Shown here one piece after another: positions 10,956 through 20,428 of a stretch of DNA of 64,000 nucleotides. The DNA is from Taklimakanibacter deserti (GTDB lineage Bacteria; Pseudomonadota; Alphaproteobacteria; Rhizobiales; Aestuariivirgaceae). The stretch lies in the NCBI GenBank assembly GCA_003574785.1, contig QORU01000002.1, forward strand, positions 248,001-312,000. The letters are read 5' to 3'. Numbering within the stretch: position 1 is the first letter of the stretch; every line of letters starts with the position of its first letter. Under the pieces are notes generated by a model that worked only from the letters and a program-made list of their open reading frames with translations, did not search any database and was not told the origin of the DNA. The position numbers and the translations under genes are program-made.

Positions 10956-11404
10956 ACGCCAGGCGGCTTGGTTCCGGGAGGCGTGCGGAACGAAACCGAG
11001 ATCCGGTTCCAGACATTGATGGTGCTGATGGCGAAAGTAAGCCTGGCCACCTCTTCCTCACTGAATTCCTCACGCACCGCGTCCCATTCCGCATCGGGCA
11101 CATGCGTGTCGGCAAGCAGCGTCACGGTCTCTGTCCAGGCAAGCGCTGCCCTCTCCTTGGCCGTAAAGAAGTGCGGCGCCTCACGCCAGGCACTCAAGAG
11201 GAACAGCCGCTCCTCGCTCTCGCCATGGGCGCGCAATTCTTTCATGTGCATGTCGATGCAGAAGGCGCAGTTGTTGACCTGGGAGGCGCGTGCTTTGACA
11301 AGTAAATAGAGCTTCTTGTCGATGCCGCTCGCACGGACCTTCGTCTCGAGGTTCAGTACGGCCTGAAACAGGTCCTGATCGATTGCTTTTTGTGCCAGTC
11401 TCAT
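10952..11404 (-). CDS. Carboxymuconolactone decarboxylase / AhpD-like protein (ECF41 partner)
   Basis: A 150-residue protein from MRLAQKAIDQDLFQAV; an AAGGA element sits upstream of this ATG, and the 20-codon longer frame has no family resemblance. The motif NNCAFCIDMH, with C46, C49 and H53, is the AhpD-type redox or proton-relay centre. ECF41 sigma factors are usually encoded beside carboxymuconolactone decarboxylase, oxidoreductase or epimerase genes, and this one is directly coupled to the sigma gene. It is the likely regulated target (inference); the substrate is unknown. Confidence 0.88.
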   Translation of the reverse strand: MRLAQKAIDQDLFQAVLNLETKVRASGIDKKLYLLVKARASQVNNCAFCIDMHMKELRAHGESEERLFLLSAWREAPHFFTAKERAALAWTETVTLLADTHVPDAEWDAVREEFSEEEVARLTFAISTINVWNRISVSFRTPPGTKPPGV

Positions 11405-11510
11405 GGGGGTCGTCCTTTTAGGGTTGTCACCCACAAGACGAGATGGCGGCGGCCTCTGTGACATGCCGGCCGAAAAATCTTCAGGCTTCCGTTAGGATAT
11501 CTGAGGCGTC

Positions 11511-12710
11511 TCAGTAGCGCAGATAGGGTTGCCGCTCGACGAGCCACGCTTGTTCGTCGGGTTTGGTGAGCGCGTCAAGATCGTGCGGTGTTGCGGCCTT
11601 GTCGTCGACCCACTCTTTCAGGAGCGGGCTGCCGTTTATGATGTCGATGGCGAGCCGGCTTTCGTATTCGTAGGGAAAATCGCGCCATAGCGGATAATCC
11701 GGATAGAGGCGTCGGATCGTCTTGAACGCGAGCGTCTGGATGCGCCATGGCTTGAACGCCTGGTGATCGTAGCCCGGGCCTTCGGTGTGGATCTGCACGC
11801 CGTTGCAGAGCTTGCCGACATGTTTGTGGAAGGTCGGCTCGAACCAGACATCGCGCAGCGTGCAGCCCGCGAGCCAATGCGGCATCAGTTCCTGCATCTC
11901 GGCGACAAGGCGGCGCGCGTCGATGTCGGGCGCGCCGAACAGCTCGAGAGGCCGCGTCGTTCCGCGTCCCTCGGACAGCGTCGTGCCTTCGAGCATCACC
12001 GTGCCGGGATAGGCGCGCGCCATCCACAGATTAGGCGCGTTGGGACTGGGATTTACCCAGTCGCGCTCGCCGATCTCCCAGCCGAAACCGGGCGCTGCGT
12101 CGGGCTGCCAACCTTCCATCTCGATGATCTGATAATCGACATCGAACTTGAAGTGCCGCACGAACCACAGGCCGAGCTCGCCGAGCGTGAGCCCATGCCG
12201 CATCGGCATCGGGCCCGAGCCGACGAAGCTCTCCCAGCCGGCGCGGAGGGTCAGACCTTCAACGGGTCGTCCGACCGGGTTTGGGCGATCGAGCACCCAC
12301 ACCGATTTCTTGTGCTTCGCCGCCATCTCCAGGCAATTCCTGAGCGTGGTGATGAACGTATAGATGCGGCAGCCCAGATCCTGCAGATCGACAAGCAACA
12401 CGTCGAATGTGTCCATCGACGCATCCGTCGGTTTGCGCACCTCGCCGTAGAGGCTGAAGACCGGAATGTCGTGGACCGGATCGCGGTGGTCCGGCGACTC
12501 GACCATGTTGTCCTGCTTGTCGCCGCGCAGACCGTGCTGCGGGCCGAAGGCGGCGGTGAGCTTCACGTCATTGCATGCGCCGAGCGCATCGAGCGAGTGC
12601 GTCAGGTCGCGCGTGACGGAGGCCGGATGCGCAAGCAGCGCCACGCGGCGGCCCTTGAGAGGTGCCCGCAATTTTGGTTCGGCGATGAGCCGGTCGATTC
12701 CGAATTTCAT
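11511..12710 (-). CDS. namZ: NamZ-like exo-beta-N-acetylmuramidase (DUF1343 family)
   Basis: A 399-residue member of the DUF1343 family; the Bacillus member NamZ removes MurNAc from the non-reducing ends of peptidoglycan fragments. Recognisable blocks are FGIDRLI at the start, the GPQHGLRGDKQDNM segment near residue 56, VFSLYGEVRKP near 84 and LVDLQDLGCRIYTFITT near 106. Unlike Bacillus NamZ it shows no signal peptide, so it may act in the cytoplasm. It lies 57 bases downstream of anmK on the same strand, which links both genes to MurNAc salvage. The activity is inferred from the family. Confidence 0.82.
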   Translation of the reverse strand: MKFGIDRLIAEPKLRAPLKGRRVALLAHPASVTRDLTHSLDALGACNDVKLTAAFGPQHGLRGDKQDNMVESPDHRDPVHDIPVFSLYGEVRKPTDASMDTFDVLLVDLQDLGCRIYTFITTLRNCLEMAAKHKKSVWVLDRPNPVGRPVEGLTLRAGWESFVGSGPMPMRHGLTLGELGLWFVRHFKFDVDYQIIEMEGWQPDAAPGFGWEIGERDWVNPSPNAPNLWMARAYPGTVMLEGTTLSEGRGTTRPLELFGAPDIDARRLVAEMQELMPHWLAGCTLRDVWFEPTFHKHVGKLCNGVQIHTEGPGYDHQAFKPWRIQTLAFKTIRRLYPDYPLWRDFPYEYESRLAIDIINGSPLLKEWVDDKAATPHDLDALTKPDEQAWLVERQPYLRY

Positions 12711-12767
12711 GATTCGACACGCTGGGGCAAGCTCAGGTGCAAAGCAATAGACACGCCGGCCGAAAAT

Positions 12768-13880
12768 CTAAGCTTCCGCCAGAACACCCCCGGTCATCGG
12801 CTCAGGCGCGTCGGTCGTTCCCGGAAAGGTGATCGGCAGCTGCTTCAGGCTCCTCACCGCAAGATAGGCCCAGGCCTCGGCCTCCATGGAATCGCCGTTG
12901 AAGCCTGCCGCTTCGGCAGGGATGACGGCTTCCGGGCCAAGCCCCAGGCTCAAGCGCAAGGCCGCCATCAAGGCCGGGTTCTTGCGACCGCCGCCGCAGA
13001 TCACCCAGCATTTGGGATCGGCCGGGAACCAGGCGCGTGACATGGCAACCGAGCGCGCAGTGAAGGCGGTCAAGGTCGCGGCACCGTCGGCCGGGCCCAG
13101 GCCTGTAAGGTCGAGACCGGCGAAACTATTGCGGTCGAGCGACTTGGGCGGCTTCTCCTCGAAGAAGGGAACGCCCAGGAACTGCGCCAGCACGGCCTCG
13201 TTCACGCGCCCCGAAAAGGCGAGACGGCCGTTGGTGTCGACAGGATTGCCCGTCATCTTGAGCGCCCAGTCGTCGATGAGCGCGTTGCCGGGGCCGGTAT
13301 CGAAAGCGAGGAGCTCGCCATGGGCACCGACCCAGGTGACATTGCTGACCCCGCCGATATTGAGGAAAGCCAGCGGCAGCACTTCCAGGCTCTGCGCCAG
13401 CGCCCGATGATAGACCGGCACAAGCGGCGCCCCCTGCCCGCCCGTGGCGATATCGTCGGCCCGCAAATCATGCACCACCCGGATGTTGAGCCGCCGCGCC
13501 AGCAGCGGACCATCGCCCAATTGGACCGTCAGACGGCGCTCCGGTCGATGGATGACCGTCTGGCCGTGGAAGCCGATTACGTCGATATCCGCGCTGGTTA
13601 GGCCGAAATCCTGGCAAAAGGATTCAACCGCCAAGGCGTGCCACTCGGTGAGCGACCATTCGACCTCGGCGAGGCTGCCGGGCCGCTCGCGCCGCTCTTT
13701 GATCGCCAGCGCATCCTTCAAGGCATCCTTGAGGATGGCACGCTGCTCCGGGACGTAACGATAGGTGCGCGAGGGGCCGCGCTTCACCGTGTCCTCGCCA
13801 TCCGTCTTGATGAGGGCGATGTCGATGCCGTCGAGCGATGTCCCCGACATCAGCCCCAAGGCGGTGTAGAGTTTTGACAC
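12768..13880 (-). CDS. anmK: AnmK, anhydro-N-acetylmuramic acid kinase
   Basis: Cytoplasmic kinase that opens and phosphorylates 1,6-anhydro-MurNAc to MurNAc-6-phosphate during cell-wall recycling. The frame has the ATP-binding [15 protein letters not shown] block at the N-terminus, [10 protein letters not shown] near residue 105 and [11 protein letters not shown] near 185. I chose a GTG start ([11 protein letters not shown]), giving 371 residues. An ATG-initiated version extends 27 codons further and would overlap the divergent tyrS start, which I think less likely. It is followed by the NamZ-like gene. Confidence 0.9.
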   Translation of the reverse strand: MSKLYTALGLMSGTSLDGIDIALIKTDGEDTVKRGPSRTYRYVPEQRAILKDALKDALAIKERRERPGSLAEVEWSLTEWHALAVESFCQDFGLTSADIDVIGFHGQTVIHRPERRLTVQLGDGPLLARRLNIRVVHDLRADDIATGGQGAPLVPVYHRALAQSLEVLPLAFLNIGGVSNVTWVGAHGELLAFDTGPGNALIDDWALKMTGNPVDTNGRLAFSGRVNEAVLAQFLGVPFFEEKPPKSLDRNSFAGLDLTGLGPADGAATLTAFTARSVAMSRAWFPADPKCWVICGGGRKNPALMAALRLSLGLGPEAVIPAEAAGFNGDSMEAEAWAYLAVRSLKQLPITFPGTTDAPEPMTGGVLAEA

Positions 13881-13929
13881 ACGCTTTTCCCGTGGTAAGA
13901 GCCCGCTTTCGCTAAATCCAGGCCCGTTC

Positions 13930-15183
13930 ATGAGCAAGTTTTCGTCCGAATTCCTTAACACGCTTTCCGCCCGCGGCTACATCCACCAATGTTCCGATTA
14001 CGACGGATTGGACCGGCTCGCGGCCAAGAACGAGGTCAACGCCTATATCGGCTTCGACTGCACCGCACGTTCGCTGCATGTGGGCTCGCTCGTCCAGATC
14101 ATGCTGCTCTACTGGGCGCAAGCAACCGGCCAGAAGGCCATCGCGCTCATGGGCGGCGGCACCACCAGGGTCGGCGATCCGACCGGGCGCGACGAGAGCC
14201 GCAAGCTGCTCTCGGTCGAGGAGATCGAGGACAACAAGCGCGGCATCCAAAGCGTTTTCGCCAAGTTCCTGAAATTCGGAAACGCGCCTCAGGACGCCAT
14301 CATGGTCGACAACGCCGAATGGCTGACCAGGCTCAATTACATCGACATGCTGCGCGACATCGGCCGGCATTTCTCGATCAACCGCATGCTGACGATGGAT
14401 TCGGTGAAGCTCAGGCTCGAGCGCGAGCAAGAAATGTCGTTCATCGAATTCAACTACATGATCCTGCAGGCCTATGATTTCACCGAGCTCGCGCGGCGCT
14501 ACGGCACCAACCTGCAAATGGGCGGCTCCGACCAGTGGGGCAATATCGTCACCGGCGTCGATCTCGGCCGGCGCATGGGCACGCATCAGCTCTATGCGCT
14601 GACGACACCGCTGATCACGCTCGCCTCCGGCGCCAAGATGGGCAAGACCGCGGCGGGCGCGGTCTGGCTCAATGCCGACATGCGCAGCCCTTACGAATAC
14701 TGGCAGTTCTGGCGCAATACCGAGGATGCCGACGTGGTCCGCTTCCTCAAGCTCTTCACCACGCTGCCGCTCGCCGAGATCGACCGGTTGGCGAGCCTCG
14801 GCGGAGCCGAGATCAACGACGCCAAGAAGACGCTGGCGACGGAAGCCACCACCCTCCTCCATGGCCGCGAAGCGGCGGCCGAGGCGGCCGAGACGGCACG
14901 CCGCACCTTCGAGGAAGGTCTCGCCGCCGAAGGCCTCCCGACGATCGATGTGCCGGCGGCCGATTTCCGCGGCGGCCTGGGCCTGCTCAAGGCGCTCGTG
15001 ATGGCGGGGCTGGCCTTGTCCAATGGCGATGCCCGCCGGCAGATCCAAGGCGGCGCCGTGCGCGTCAATGATGCCGCCGTGAGCGATGACAAGCTGCAGC
15101 TCACCGAAGCTTCGCTCAATTCCGACGGCGTCATCAAGCTGTCGATGGGTCGCAAGAAACACGTGCTGCTGAAAGCGTCTTAG
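13930..15183 (+). CDS. tyrS: Tyrosyl-tRNA synthetase
   Basis: Class I aminoacyl-tRNA synthetase that charges tRNA-Tyr. The 417-residue length is normal. The HIGH-like motif is HVGS at 50-53 ([12 protein letters not shown]), the KMSKS-like loop is KMGKT near 236, and an S4-type RNA-binding domain forms the C-terminus ([16 protein letters not shown]). It is divergent from anmK and its stop overlaps the end of the convergent RidA-family gene by four bases. Confidence 0.97.
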   Translation: MSKFSSEFLNTLSARGYIHQCSDYDGLDRLAAKNEVNAYIGFDCTARSLHVGSLVQIMLLYWAQATGQKAIALMGGGTTRVGDPTGRDESRKLLSVEEIEDNKRGIQSVFAKFLKFGNAPQDAIMVDNAEWLTRLNYIDMLRDIGRHFSINRMLTMDSVKLRLEREQEMSFIEFNYMILQAYDFTELARRYGTNLQMGGSDQWGNIVTGVDLGRRMGTHQLYALTTPLITLASGAKMGKTAAGAVWLNADMRSPYEYWQFWRNTEDADVVRFLKLFTTLPLAEIDRLASLGGAEINDAKKTLATEATTLLHGREAAAEAAETARRTFEEGLAAEGLPTIDVPAADFRGGLGLLKALVMAGLALSNGDARRQIQGGAVRVNDAAVSDDKLQLTEASLNSDGVIKLSMGRKKHVLLKAS

Positions 15184-15596
15184 TCGTATGGCCGCTTGAA
15201 GCGGTCGCGCGGTATCTCGGCAATGGCCATGATCTCGATCACCAGATCGGGATGATAGAGTCGGCTGATTTCCACGGTGGTGGTGATCGGAAAGGGCGCG
15301 GCAAAGAACTCCTTGCGGATATCTCCGGCCGCCATGAAAGCATCGATGTCGGTCGCATAATGCGTCAGCGATATGATGTCGGCCATGGTTCCGCCGACCG
15401 AAGCGAGGGCCGCCCCTATATTTTCCAGCACCTTGCGCAATTGCGCGCGCATGTCATTGCGGCCGACGATCTCACCAGCTTTGTCGAGAGCGACCTGACC
15501 CTTGAGATGGACAATTTGACCTGCGCCCTCGATCTTCATCATCGAGAACGCACCGAAGGGTTGCCAGATATCAGGCGGATTGAAGCTGTCAGCCAT
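15180..15596 (-). CDS. RidA/YjgF family protein
   Basis: A 138-residue protein of the RidA superfamily, small trimeric proteins some of which hydrolyse reactive enamines from PLP enzymes. The fold signature is visible as [36 protein letters not shown] and the final [20 protein letters not shown]. The conserved arginine of true RidA deaminases, expected just before the last VEIE-like strand, is not obvious, so it may belong to a non-deaminase subgroup. It converges with tyrS. Confidence 0.85.
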   Translation of the reverse strand: MADSFNPPDIWQPFGAFSMMKIEGAGQIVHLKGQVALDKAGEIVGRNDMRAQLRKVLENIGAALASVGGTMADIISLTHYATDIDAFMAAGDIRKEFFAAPFPITTTVEISRLYHPDLVIEIMAIAEIPRDRFKRPYD

Positions 15597-15632
15597 CTTC
15601 GATCTCCAAGACCGCGGCGACCGGCGCGAGCG

Positions 15633-18600
15633 TCAGTTGTTCCGGCCCCGCGGCCTGACGGGACCGTTGCTGGTGCCATATTCGAAGAACTTGCGCAGGA
15701 TTCCGGGTGCAATGGCCGAGACCGGATTCACCTGGAAGCGCGGCCGGGACATCGTGCCTCCCACGGCATAAGTGAGGCCGAAGATGCCCTCGCCTTTGCC
15801 GCCGGTGAGGATGTCGCCCAGGATGGGCACTTCGCCGATCGCCGCATTGAGCGCATAGGCGGGAATGATCGTGCCGTCGATGTCGATGGCGCCATCCGTC
15901 TTGCGGATCAGGCCTTGCGCCGTGGCGCCGAGCTCCGGCCCCTTGACCAGCGTATCGCCGATGCGGATGAAACGCGTATCGCTGGTGAAGGGTAAGGTGA
16001 GCCGCGAAAACACCACGCCGCCCTTGCGCGGGCCGGTCTTCTTCGGCTTGCCCTTCTGATCGAGCTCGGCCAAGGCTGCCTCGTCGCGCACCTCGAAATC
16101 GCGCAAAGTGAGGCGGCCATTGCGCACCGACGCATCGGCGCCCGAGCCGAGCCTGGCGTTGAAATCGATCTGGCCGCCGGCGACCTTGGAATAGAGATTG
16201 GCGGCCCTGAGTGCTGAGCCCGCATCGCGGCCGGCGATGCGCAGATCACGCCCGCCATCCTCGGCGGGATTGATGCGGATGGTGATCGGCTGGCCGCTGA
16301 CGAAAGTCCCGCTCAGAGCGGCGCGCTCGACATAGCCGTCGCGCAGCACGAAACTCCCGGCCACCCCGTTCACGACCTCGCCCCTATGCGCATAGACCTT
16401 GTCGACGAGCGCATCGACGATCAAGACGCCTTTCGCTTTGGACTCGCTATCGGCACGGTTGGCGAACAGCGAGCGGATCAGCGGCCGCGCATCGAAGCTT
16501 GCGCCATTGATCGAGACATTCGTTCCGTCCGCGCCGCGCCCAACCCGGACACCGAAACGGTTGTCATCGTCGAGGACAATGGTCGGGAACTTCGCTTCCG
16601 ACAGGTTGCCGCTCTTGTCCACGCTGATCTGCCCCTTGAGCAGAAGGCCATCGCCCTTGATGGTGAGGTTGTCGATGCGCCCGCCTTTGCTCTCGCCTGG
16701 CAAATAGTCGAAGCTCGCCGTCGTCTTGGGAGACGGCGGACGCCACCAGTCTATGGCGGCCAGGCGAAGCTGCGCCTTGGATAGGTCGGCCTCGACCTTG
16801 ATCTTGCCCATCTCATCGCGAAGATCCTGCAGGCTGACCTTGACCTTCACCGGTCCGTCGAGGAAGTCGTCGACCCTGGCGCCGACTGCCGCGCGCTCCT
16901 TGGCGTCGAGCTCGGTCTCGATGATGGCGTTCTGCGGGCTTTCCGCGCCGCCATCGCGCCACCAGGTGACTTTGGCGGCGATGCCATTGAGCTTGGCCGT
17001 CCCTTCCGCCCTGAACTTGTCTTCGGTGATATTGAGCACGATCGTGCCGTCGCTGAGATCGATGCCGTCGAGTGCGCCCTTGAGGTCGGCGTCGCGGATC
17101 CGGGCCACGGCTGACACTTTGACGTCGTCGCGCGCCACGACCTGCATGAGCGGCAGATGCAGGTCCATCGCCACGGTGGCATCGCCGGTCATGGCCCGTG
17201 CCTTGCTGCCGCTCTTGCTCACGAGATTCAGGGGGTCGAGGTCGAGATATTCGATGAAGGCCGGGACGGTGCCTTTGCCTTCGAGATGAATATCGACCGG
17301 CGTCATCGGCGCCAGCAGCGAGGTCATCTTGAGCGTGCCCTTGGCGAGATCGACCGTCTTGCCGGAAGGTACCTTGACCTTGCCCTTGTCGAGACGGAGC
17401 GCGAATGTGTCGCCGCCCAGCGTGCCCTCGCCCGAGGCTTCGCTGATCGGCGGCAGGCCCCCGAAATAGGTCGTGGTGACGCCTTCGAGACCGAAACGGG
17501 CCGAGATGGCCGCATCCGGGATGAGCTTGTTGTCGAGTCCCTGGGCCAAGGCGTCGACCGGAAGATTGATCGAGAACTCACCGTCGGTGACGCGGCCGGC
17601 GAGAATGTTCGTGTTGACCCAGTCGCGTGTATTCTGAGCGACGACCGGCGGCCACAAGCGCTTGAGGATCGGCGCCGATACGTCGCGCAGGCGCCCCGCG
17701 AGCCTGATGCCCACCGACCGCTCGCCACCGGTGAAGCTGCCGCGCAGCCTGATGCCGGCATTGCCGGCCATGATCACCGCATCCTCGACGTCGAAACGCG
17801 CTTCCCGCACCGAGGCGAGCCCAGAGAAATCCACCCGATCGATGGCGATCTCGTGGTCGAAATTGGCGCTCGGATCGAGGCTCAGATTGCGGGCGTTGAT
17901 CTCGATCTTGAGCGCATCGAGGCGCCGGTCGGCCTCACGGATCGGGGTGATGCGGCCTGAGATCTGCGCCGGCGTGCCGCCGATGAGCAAGGTCGAATTG
18001 CTGATGACCATGCCGCCGCTCTTGGGATCGAAATCGAGCCGCAGCAGCCCCTCATCGACGGCGATCGGCTCGGCGATGAAGCCCGGCAGGCCGACTTCGC
18101 CGGCGGCGGCGGTGAATTCGGCCGAGCCGCTCAGTATGTCGGCGTCCTCGCTGACCTCCATCTCGATATGGCCCGAGAGCGGCAGCTTGACCTGGGCGAG
18201 CTTGGAGAGCGCAAAAATCTCATCGGCGATGTTCGCCGGCACCAGATCGTTGACTCGGGCGGAGACCGCGAATGACTTGCCTTCCCGCCGATAGCTCGCC
18301 GAAACCTCGGCGCGCCAGGGCTCACCGCCCGAGGCGATCGACGCCTCGGAGAACAGCGTGAAGCCATAAGGCATGCGCTTGAACGCAAGGCTGGCCTTGG
18401 GGATGTTGAAGCTGGTGGCGTTGATCTCATCCACCAGCTGGATGACGGCATCGCTCACCAGAATGCTGTCGAGGCTGGCGATGGTGGCGGTCGCCCGCTC
18501 GGCGCCCGGCATGTTGCCGCTCAGGAAATCGATGACGGTCGCCCCCTGAGTCTCCGGCGGAATCTGCTGCAGGCTGGTTTCCTGGTTGGATTTGCCGGCA

Positions 18601-19043
18601 TCATTCTTGGGGCCGTCAGCTGCCTGATGCTCGTCGAAGCCGAGCTTGAAGCCGCCGCCGAGGGTGCGCCTGACCACGATACGTGGACCGATCAGCTCGA
18701 TCTGCTTCGGCACAACCGTGCCGCTCATCAGCTCGCTGCCGTCGACGCCGATCGCCGCCTTGGGGGCCCGGGCGATGACCTCGCCCCGCGGATCGGTGAG
18801 CTCGACATTGCGCAGGCGGAAATGCGGCATGCCGGTATTGGCATCGCGCTCGACGAGCACGCCTTCGAGCCTGACCCTGAGGCCCCCCAGATTGGAGTTG
18901 ATCCCGGATTGGATGCGGTCGCGCATGAAGTCGAGCGAGACCGGTCCCGTCATCAGCTTGATGAAGAGCGCACCGCCCGCGACGACAATGATCGCCGTCA
19001 GGGACAGGAGTACCAGCGCCGCCGTTTTCCAAAATCGCCGCAA
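15633..19043 (-). CDS. YhdP/AsmA-like large envelope protein (DUF3971 family)
   Basis: A 1136-residue protein with one N-terminal transmembrane helix (about residues 7-29) and a very long beta-rich periplasmic region, the layout of YhdP and AsmA-like proteins thought to move phospholipid between the membranes. The segment FMRDRIQSGINSNLGGLRVRLEGV after the helix and the C-terminal GEVPILGDILTGGKGEGIFGLTYAVGG are typical of this family's DUF3971 and AsmA-like ends. No ATG precedes the helix in frame; a TTG at 19043 is the most plausible start. It may be co-transcribed with the small RidA-family gene downstream. Confidence 0.88.
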   Translation of the reverse strand: MRRFWKTAALVLLSLTAIIVVAGGALFIKLMTGPVSLDFMRDRIQSGINSNLGGLRVRLEGVLVERDANTGMPHFRLRNVELTDPRGEVIARAPKAAIGVDGSELMSGTVVPKQIELIGPRIVVRRTLGGGFKLGFDEHQAADGPKNDAGKSNQETSLQQIPPETQGATVIDFLSGNMPGAERATATIASLDSILVSDAVIQLVDEINATSFNIPKASLAFKRMPYGFTLFSEASIASGGEPWRAEVSASYRREGKSFAVSARVNDLVPANIADEIFALSKLAQVKLPLSGHIEMEVSEDADILSGSAEFTAAAGEVGLPGFIAEPIAVDEGLLRLDFDPKSGGMVISNSTLLIGGTPAQISGRITPIREADRRLDALKIEINARNLSLDPSANFDHEIAIDRVDFSGLASVREARFDVEDAVIMAGNAGIRLRGSFTGGERSVGIRLAGRLRDVSAPILKRLWPPVVAQNTRDWVNTNILAGRVTDGEFSINLPVDALAQGLDNKLIPDAAISARFGLEGVTTTYFGGLPPISEASGEGTLGGDTFALRLDKGKVKVPSGKTVDLAKGTLKMTSLLAPMTPVDIHLEGKGTVPAFIEYLDLDPLNLVSKSGSKARAMTGDATVAMDLHLPLMQVVARDDVKVSAVARIRDADLKGALDGIDLSDGTIVLNITEDKFRAEGTAKLNGIAAKVTWWRDGGAESPQNAIIETELDAKERAAVGARVDDFLDGPVKVKVSLQDLRDEMGKIKVEADLSKAQLRLAAIDWWRPPSPKTTASFDYLPGESKGGRIDNLTIKGDGLLLKGQISVDKSGNLSEAKFPTIVLDDDNRFGVRVGRGADGTNVSINGASFDARPLIRSLFANRADSESKAKGVLIVDALVDKVYAHRGEVVNGVAGSFVLRDGYVERAALSGTFVSGQPITIRINPAEDGGRDLRIAGRDAGSALRAANLYSKVAGGQIDFNARLGSGADASVRNGRLTLRDFEVRDEAALAELDQKGKPKKTGPRKGGVVFSRLTLPFTSDTRFIRIGDTLVKGPELGATAQGLIRKTDGAIDIDGTIIPAYALNAAIGEVPILGDILTGGKGEGIFGLTYAVGGTMSRPRFQVNPVSAIAPGILRKFFEYGTSNGPVRPRGRNN

Positions 19044-19346
19044 ACTGCGCAGCCCCGACTGAAGATTTCGCCTAATGCACCGTCACACGTCGACGGCTTG
19101 CGCCGCCCAATAAACCATCAGGGCCTGCCCCCTCCGGACGGCTTAATGACCGCTCCGGAACATTCCCCACCCGCCAATGCCTGCCGGTTCCGGCGGCCAG
19201 CACCACGGCGTCTGGCGAGATAAGCCCATCAATGACGGCCAAACAATGGCAGGTCGCAATTGCGCGGCCCTCCCCCATACTTATCTCAACCCTGGGCAGT
19301 TTCGAGGATTCTCTCGATTAATCAAGGCCCTCTTTGCTCATACCGA
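19044..19346. other. Intergenic region with no recognisable gene
   Basis: This 303-base gap separates the Rieske oxygenase end from the YhdP-like start, both on the minus strand. It presumably carries the promoter of the YhdP-like gene. I see short GC-rich palindromes such as GCCGGTTCCGGC but no terminator with a T tract, RNA gene or protein-coding signal. Confidence 0.5.
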
Positions 19347-20360
19347 TCACATCTGCGACAGGCCGAGACTGTGCCGGATGCGGTCCTGGAAATAGGCGAC
19401 GCCCGCCTCATGCCGGGGCGACAAGGGGCCCGGCGAATAGGCGCCCGAGGCATAGTTCTTGTGGGTCTCGAGGCATATTTCGAAGTCCTCGCGCACGATG
19501 GCGAGATTGCGGGCGATCAGGTCGTCGCGCTCTTTGGCCTTCGCCTCGGACGTATCGGCGAAATAGAAATGATAGATGAGCTCGGTGCGGTCGGGACCCA
19601 AGGGGTTGATCCTGGATGTATTCATCCCGCCGTCGAACAGCGACAGGGTCCAGTTCGGCCACATCCACAGCCACTTGCCGCGATAGAACAAGCCGTCGCG
19701 CGGCGGCGCCGTCATGCGGATCAAGCCGTCATGGGCGGTGGTCTTGAACTGCTCGAAATCGATGGCCGCGAAGAACTGCGGGTGGATGCCCGGTATGTGA
19801 TAGCCCTCGACGAAGTTGTCCGTATAGATCTTCCAATTGGAGTCGAACACCATGCGCTCGCGCCTGAGCGGCGTGTAGCTCTCGATCGGCTCTTCGGCGA
19901 GCTCGCCGACGACATCGGCCAATTGCTGCTCGAGCGTCACCTGGGGATCTATGGCGATGAACAGGAGACCCCGCCATTCGGCGACCGGGATCTCCGCCAG
20001 CCGCCAGTCGGTGAGCTTGAAATCCGCGTCCTCGCCGAACCACGGCACATTCATGAGACGGCCGTCATCGGCCCATACCCATTGATGATAGGGACAGCGG
20101 ATGGTCGGGCAGCGGCCATTGCCCTCCTCGAGGAGGCGGGCGCCCCTGTGCCGGCAGAGATTGCGGAAACCGCGCAGCTTGCCGTCCTTGCCCCTGATGG
20201 CGAAGACCTTGTGGCCGGCGATCTCGACCGCGCAATATTCGCCCCGCTCCTTCACCTGCGAGACCGGTCCGAGTAATTGCCACGTCCTGGCAAAGAGTTC
20301 CGTGCGCTCACGGTCGTAGATCGAGGGGTCGATATAATAACGCGGATCGAGATTGAGCAT
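19347..20360 (-). CDS. Rieske aromatic-ring-hydroxylating oxygenase, alpha subunit
   Basis: A 337-residue terminal oxygenase. The Rieske 2Fe-2S ligands are C69, H71, C89 and H92 (CRHRG then CPYHQW). The mononuclear iron site is visible as DNFVEGYHIPGIH with H190 and H195. The length and spacing resemble the choline/carnitine-type or other small single-gene oxygenases. No beta subunit, ferredoxin or reductase gene is adjacent, so electron supply must come from elsewhere and the substrate cannot be assigned. It lies 69 bases upstream of prfB on the same strand but need not share its function. Confidence 0.9.
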   Translation of the reverse strand: MLNLDPRYYIDPSIYDRERTELFARTWQLLGPVSQVKERGEYCAVEIAGHKVFAIRGKDGKLRGFRNLCRHRGARLLEEGNGRCPTIRCPYHQWVWADDGRLMNVPWFGEDADFKLTDWRLAEIPVAEWRGLLFIAIDPQVTLEQQLADVVGELAEEPIESYTPLRRERMVFDSNWKIYTDNFVEGYHIPGIHPQFFAAIDFEQFKTTAHDGLIRMTAPPRDGLFYRGKWLWMWPNWTLSLFDGGMNTSRINPLGPDRTELIYHFYFADTSEAKAKERDDLIARNLAIVREDFEICLETHKNYASGAYSPGPLSPRHEAGVAYFQDRIRHSLGLSQM

Positions 20361-20428
20361 GACACCTGCCTGATTAGTATTCTGGCAGGCTAACCCATTA
20401 TTCCGCCGGTTGAAAAGGCCTCAAGCGA

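Noticed and set aside
19044..19346. Possible small RNA in the gap before the YhdP-like gene
   Set aside because: No promoter-plus-terminator pair or stable extended fold is visible.
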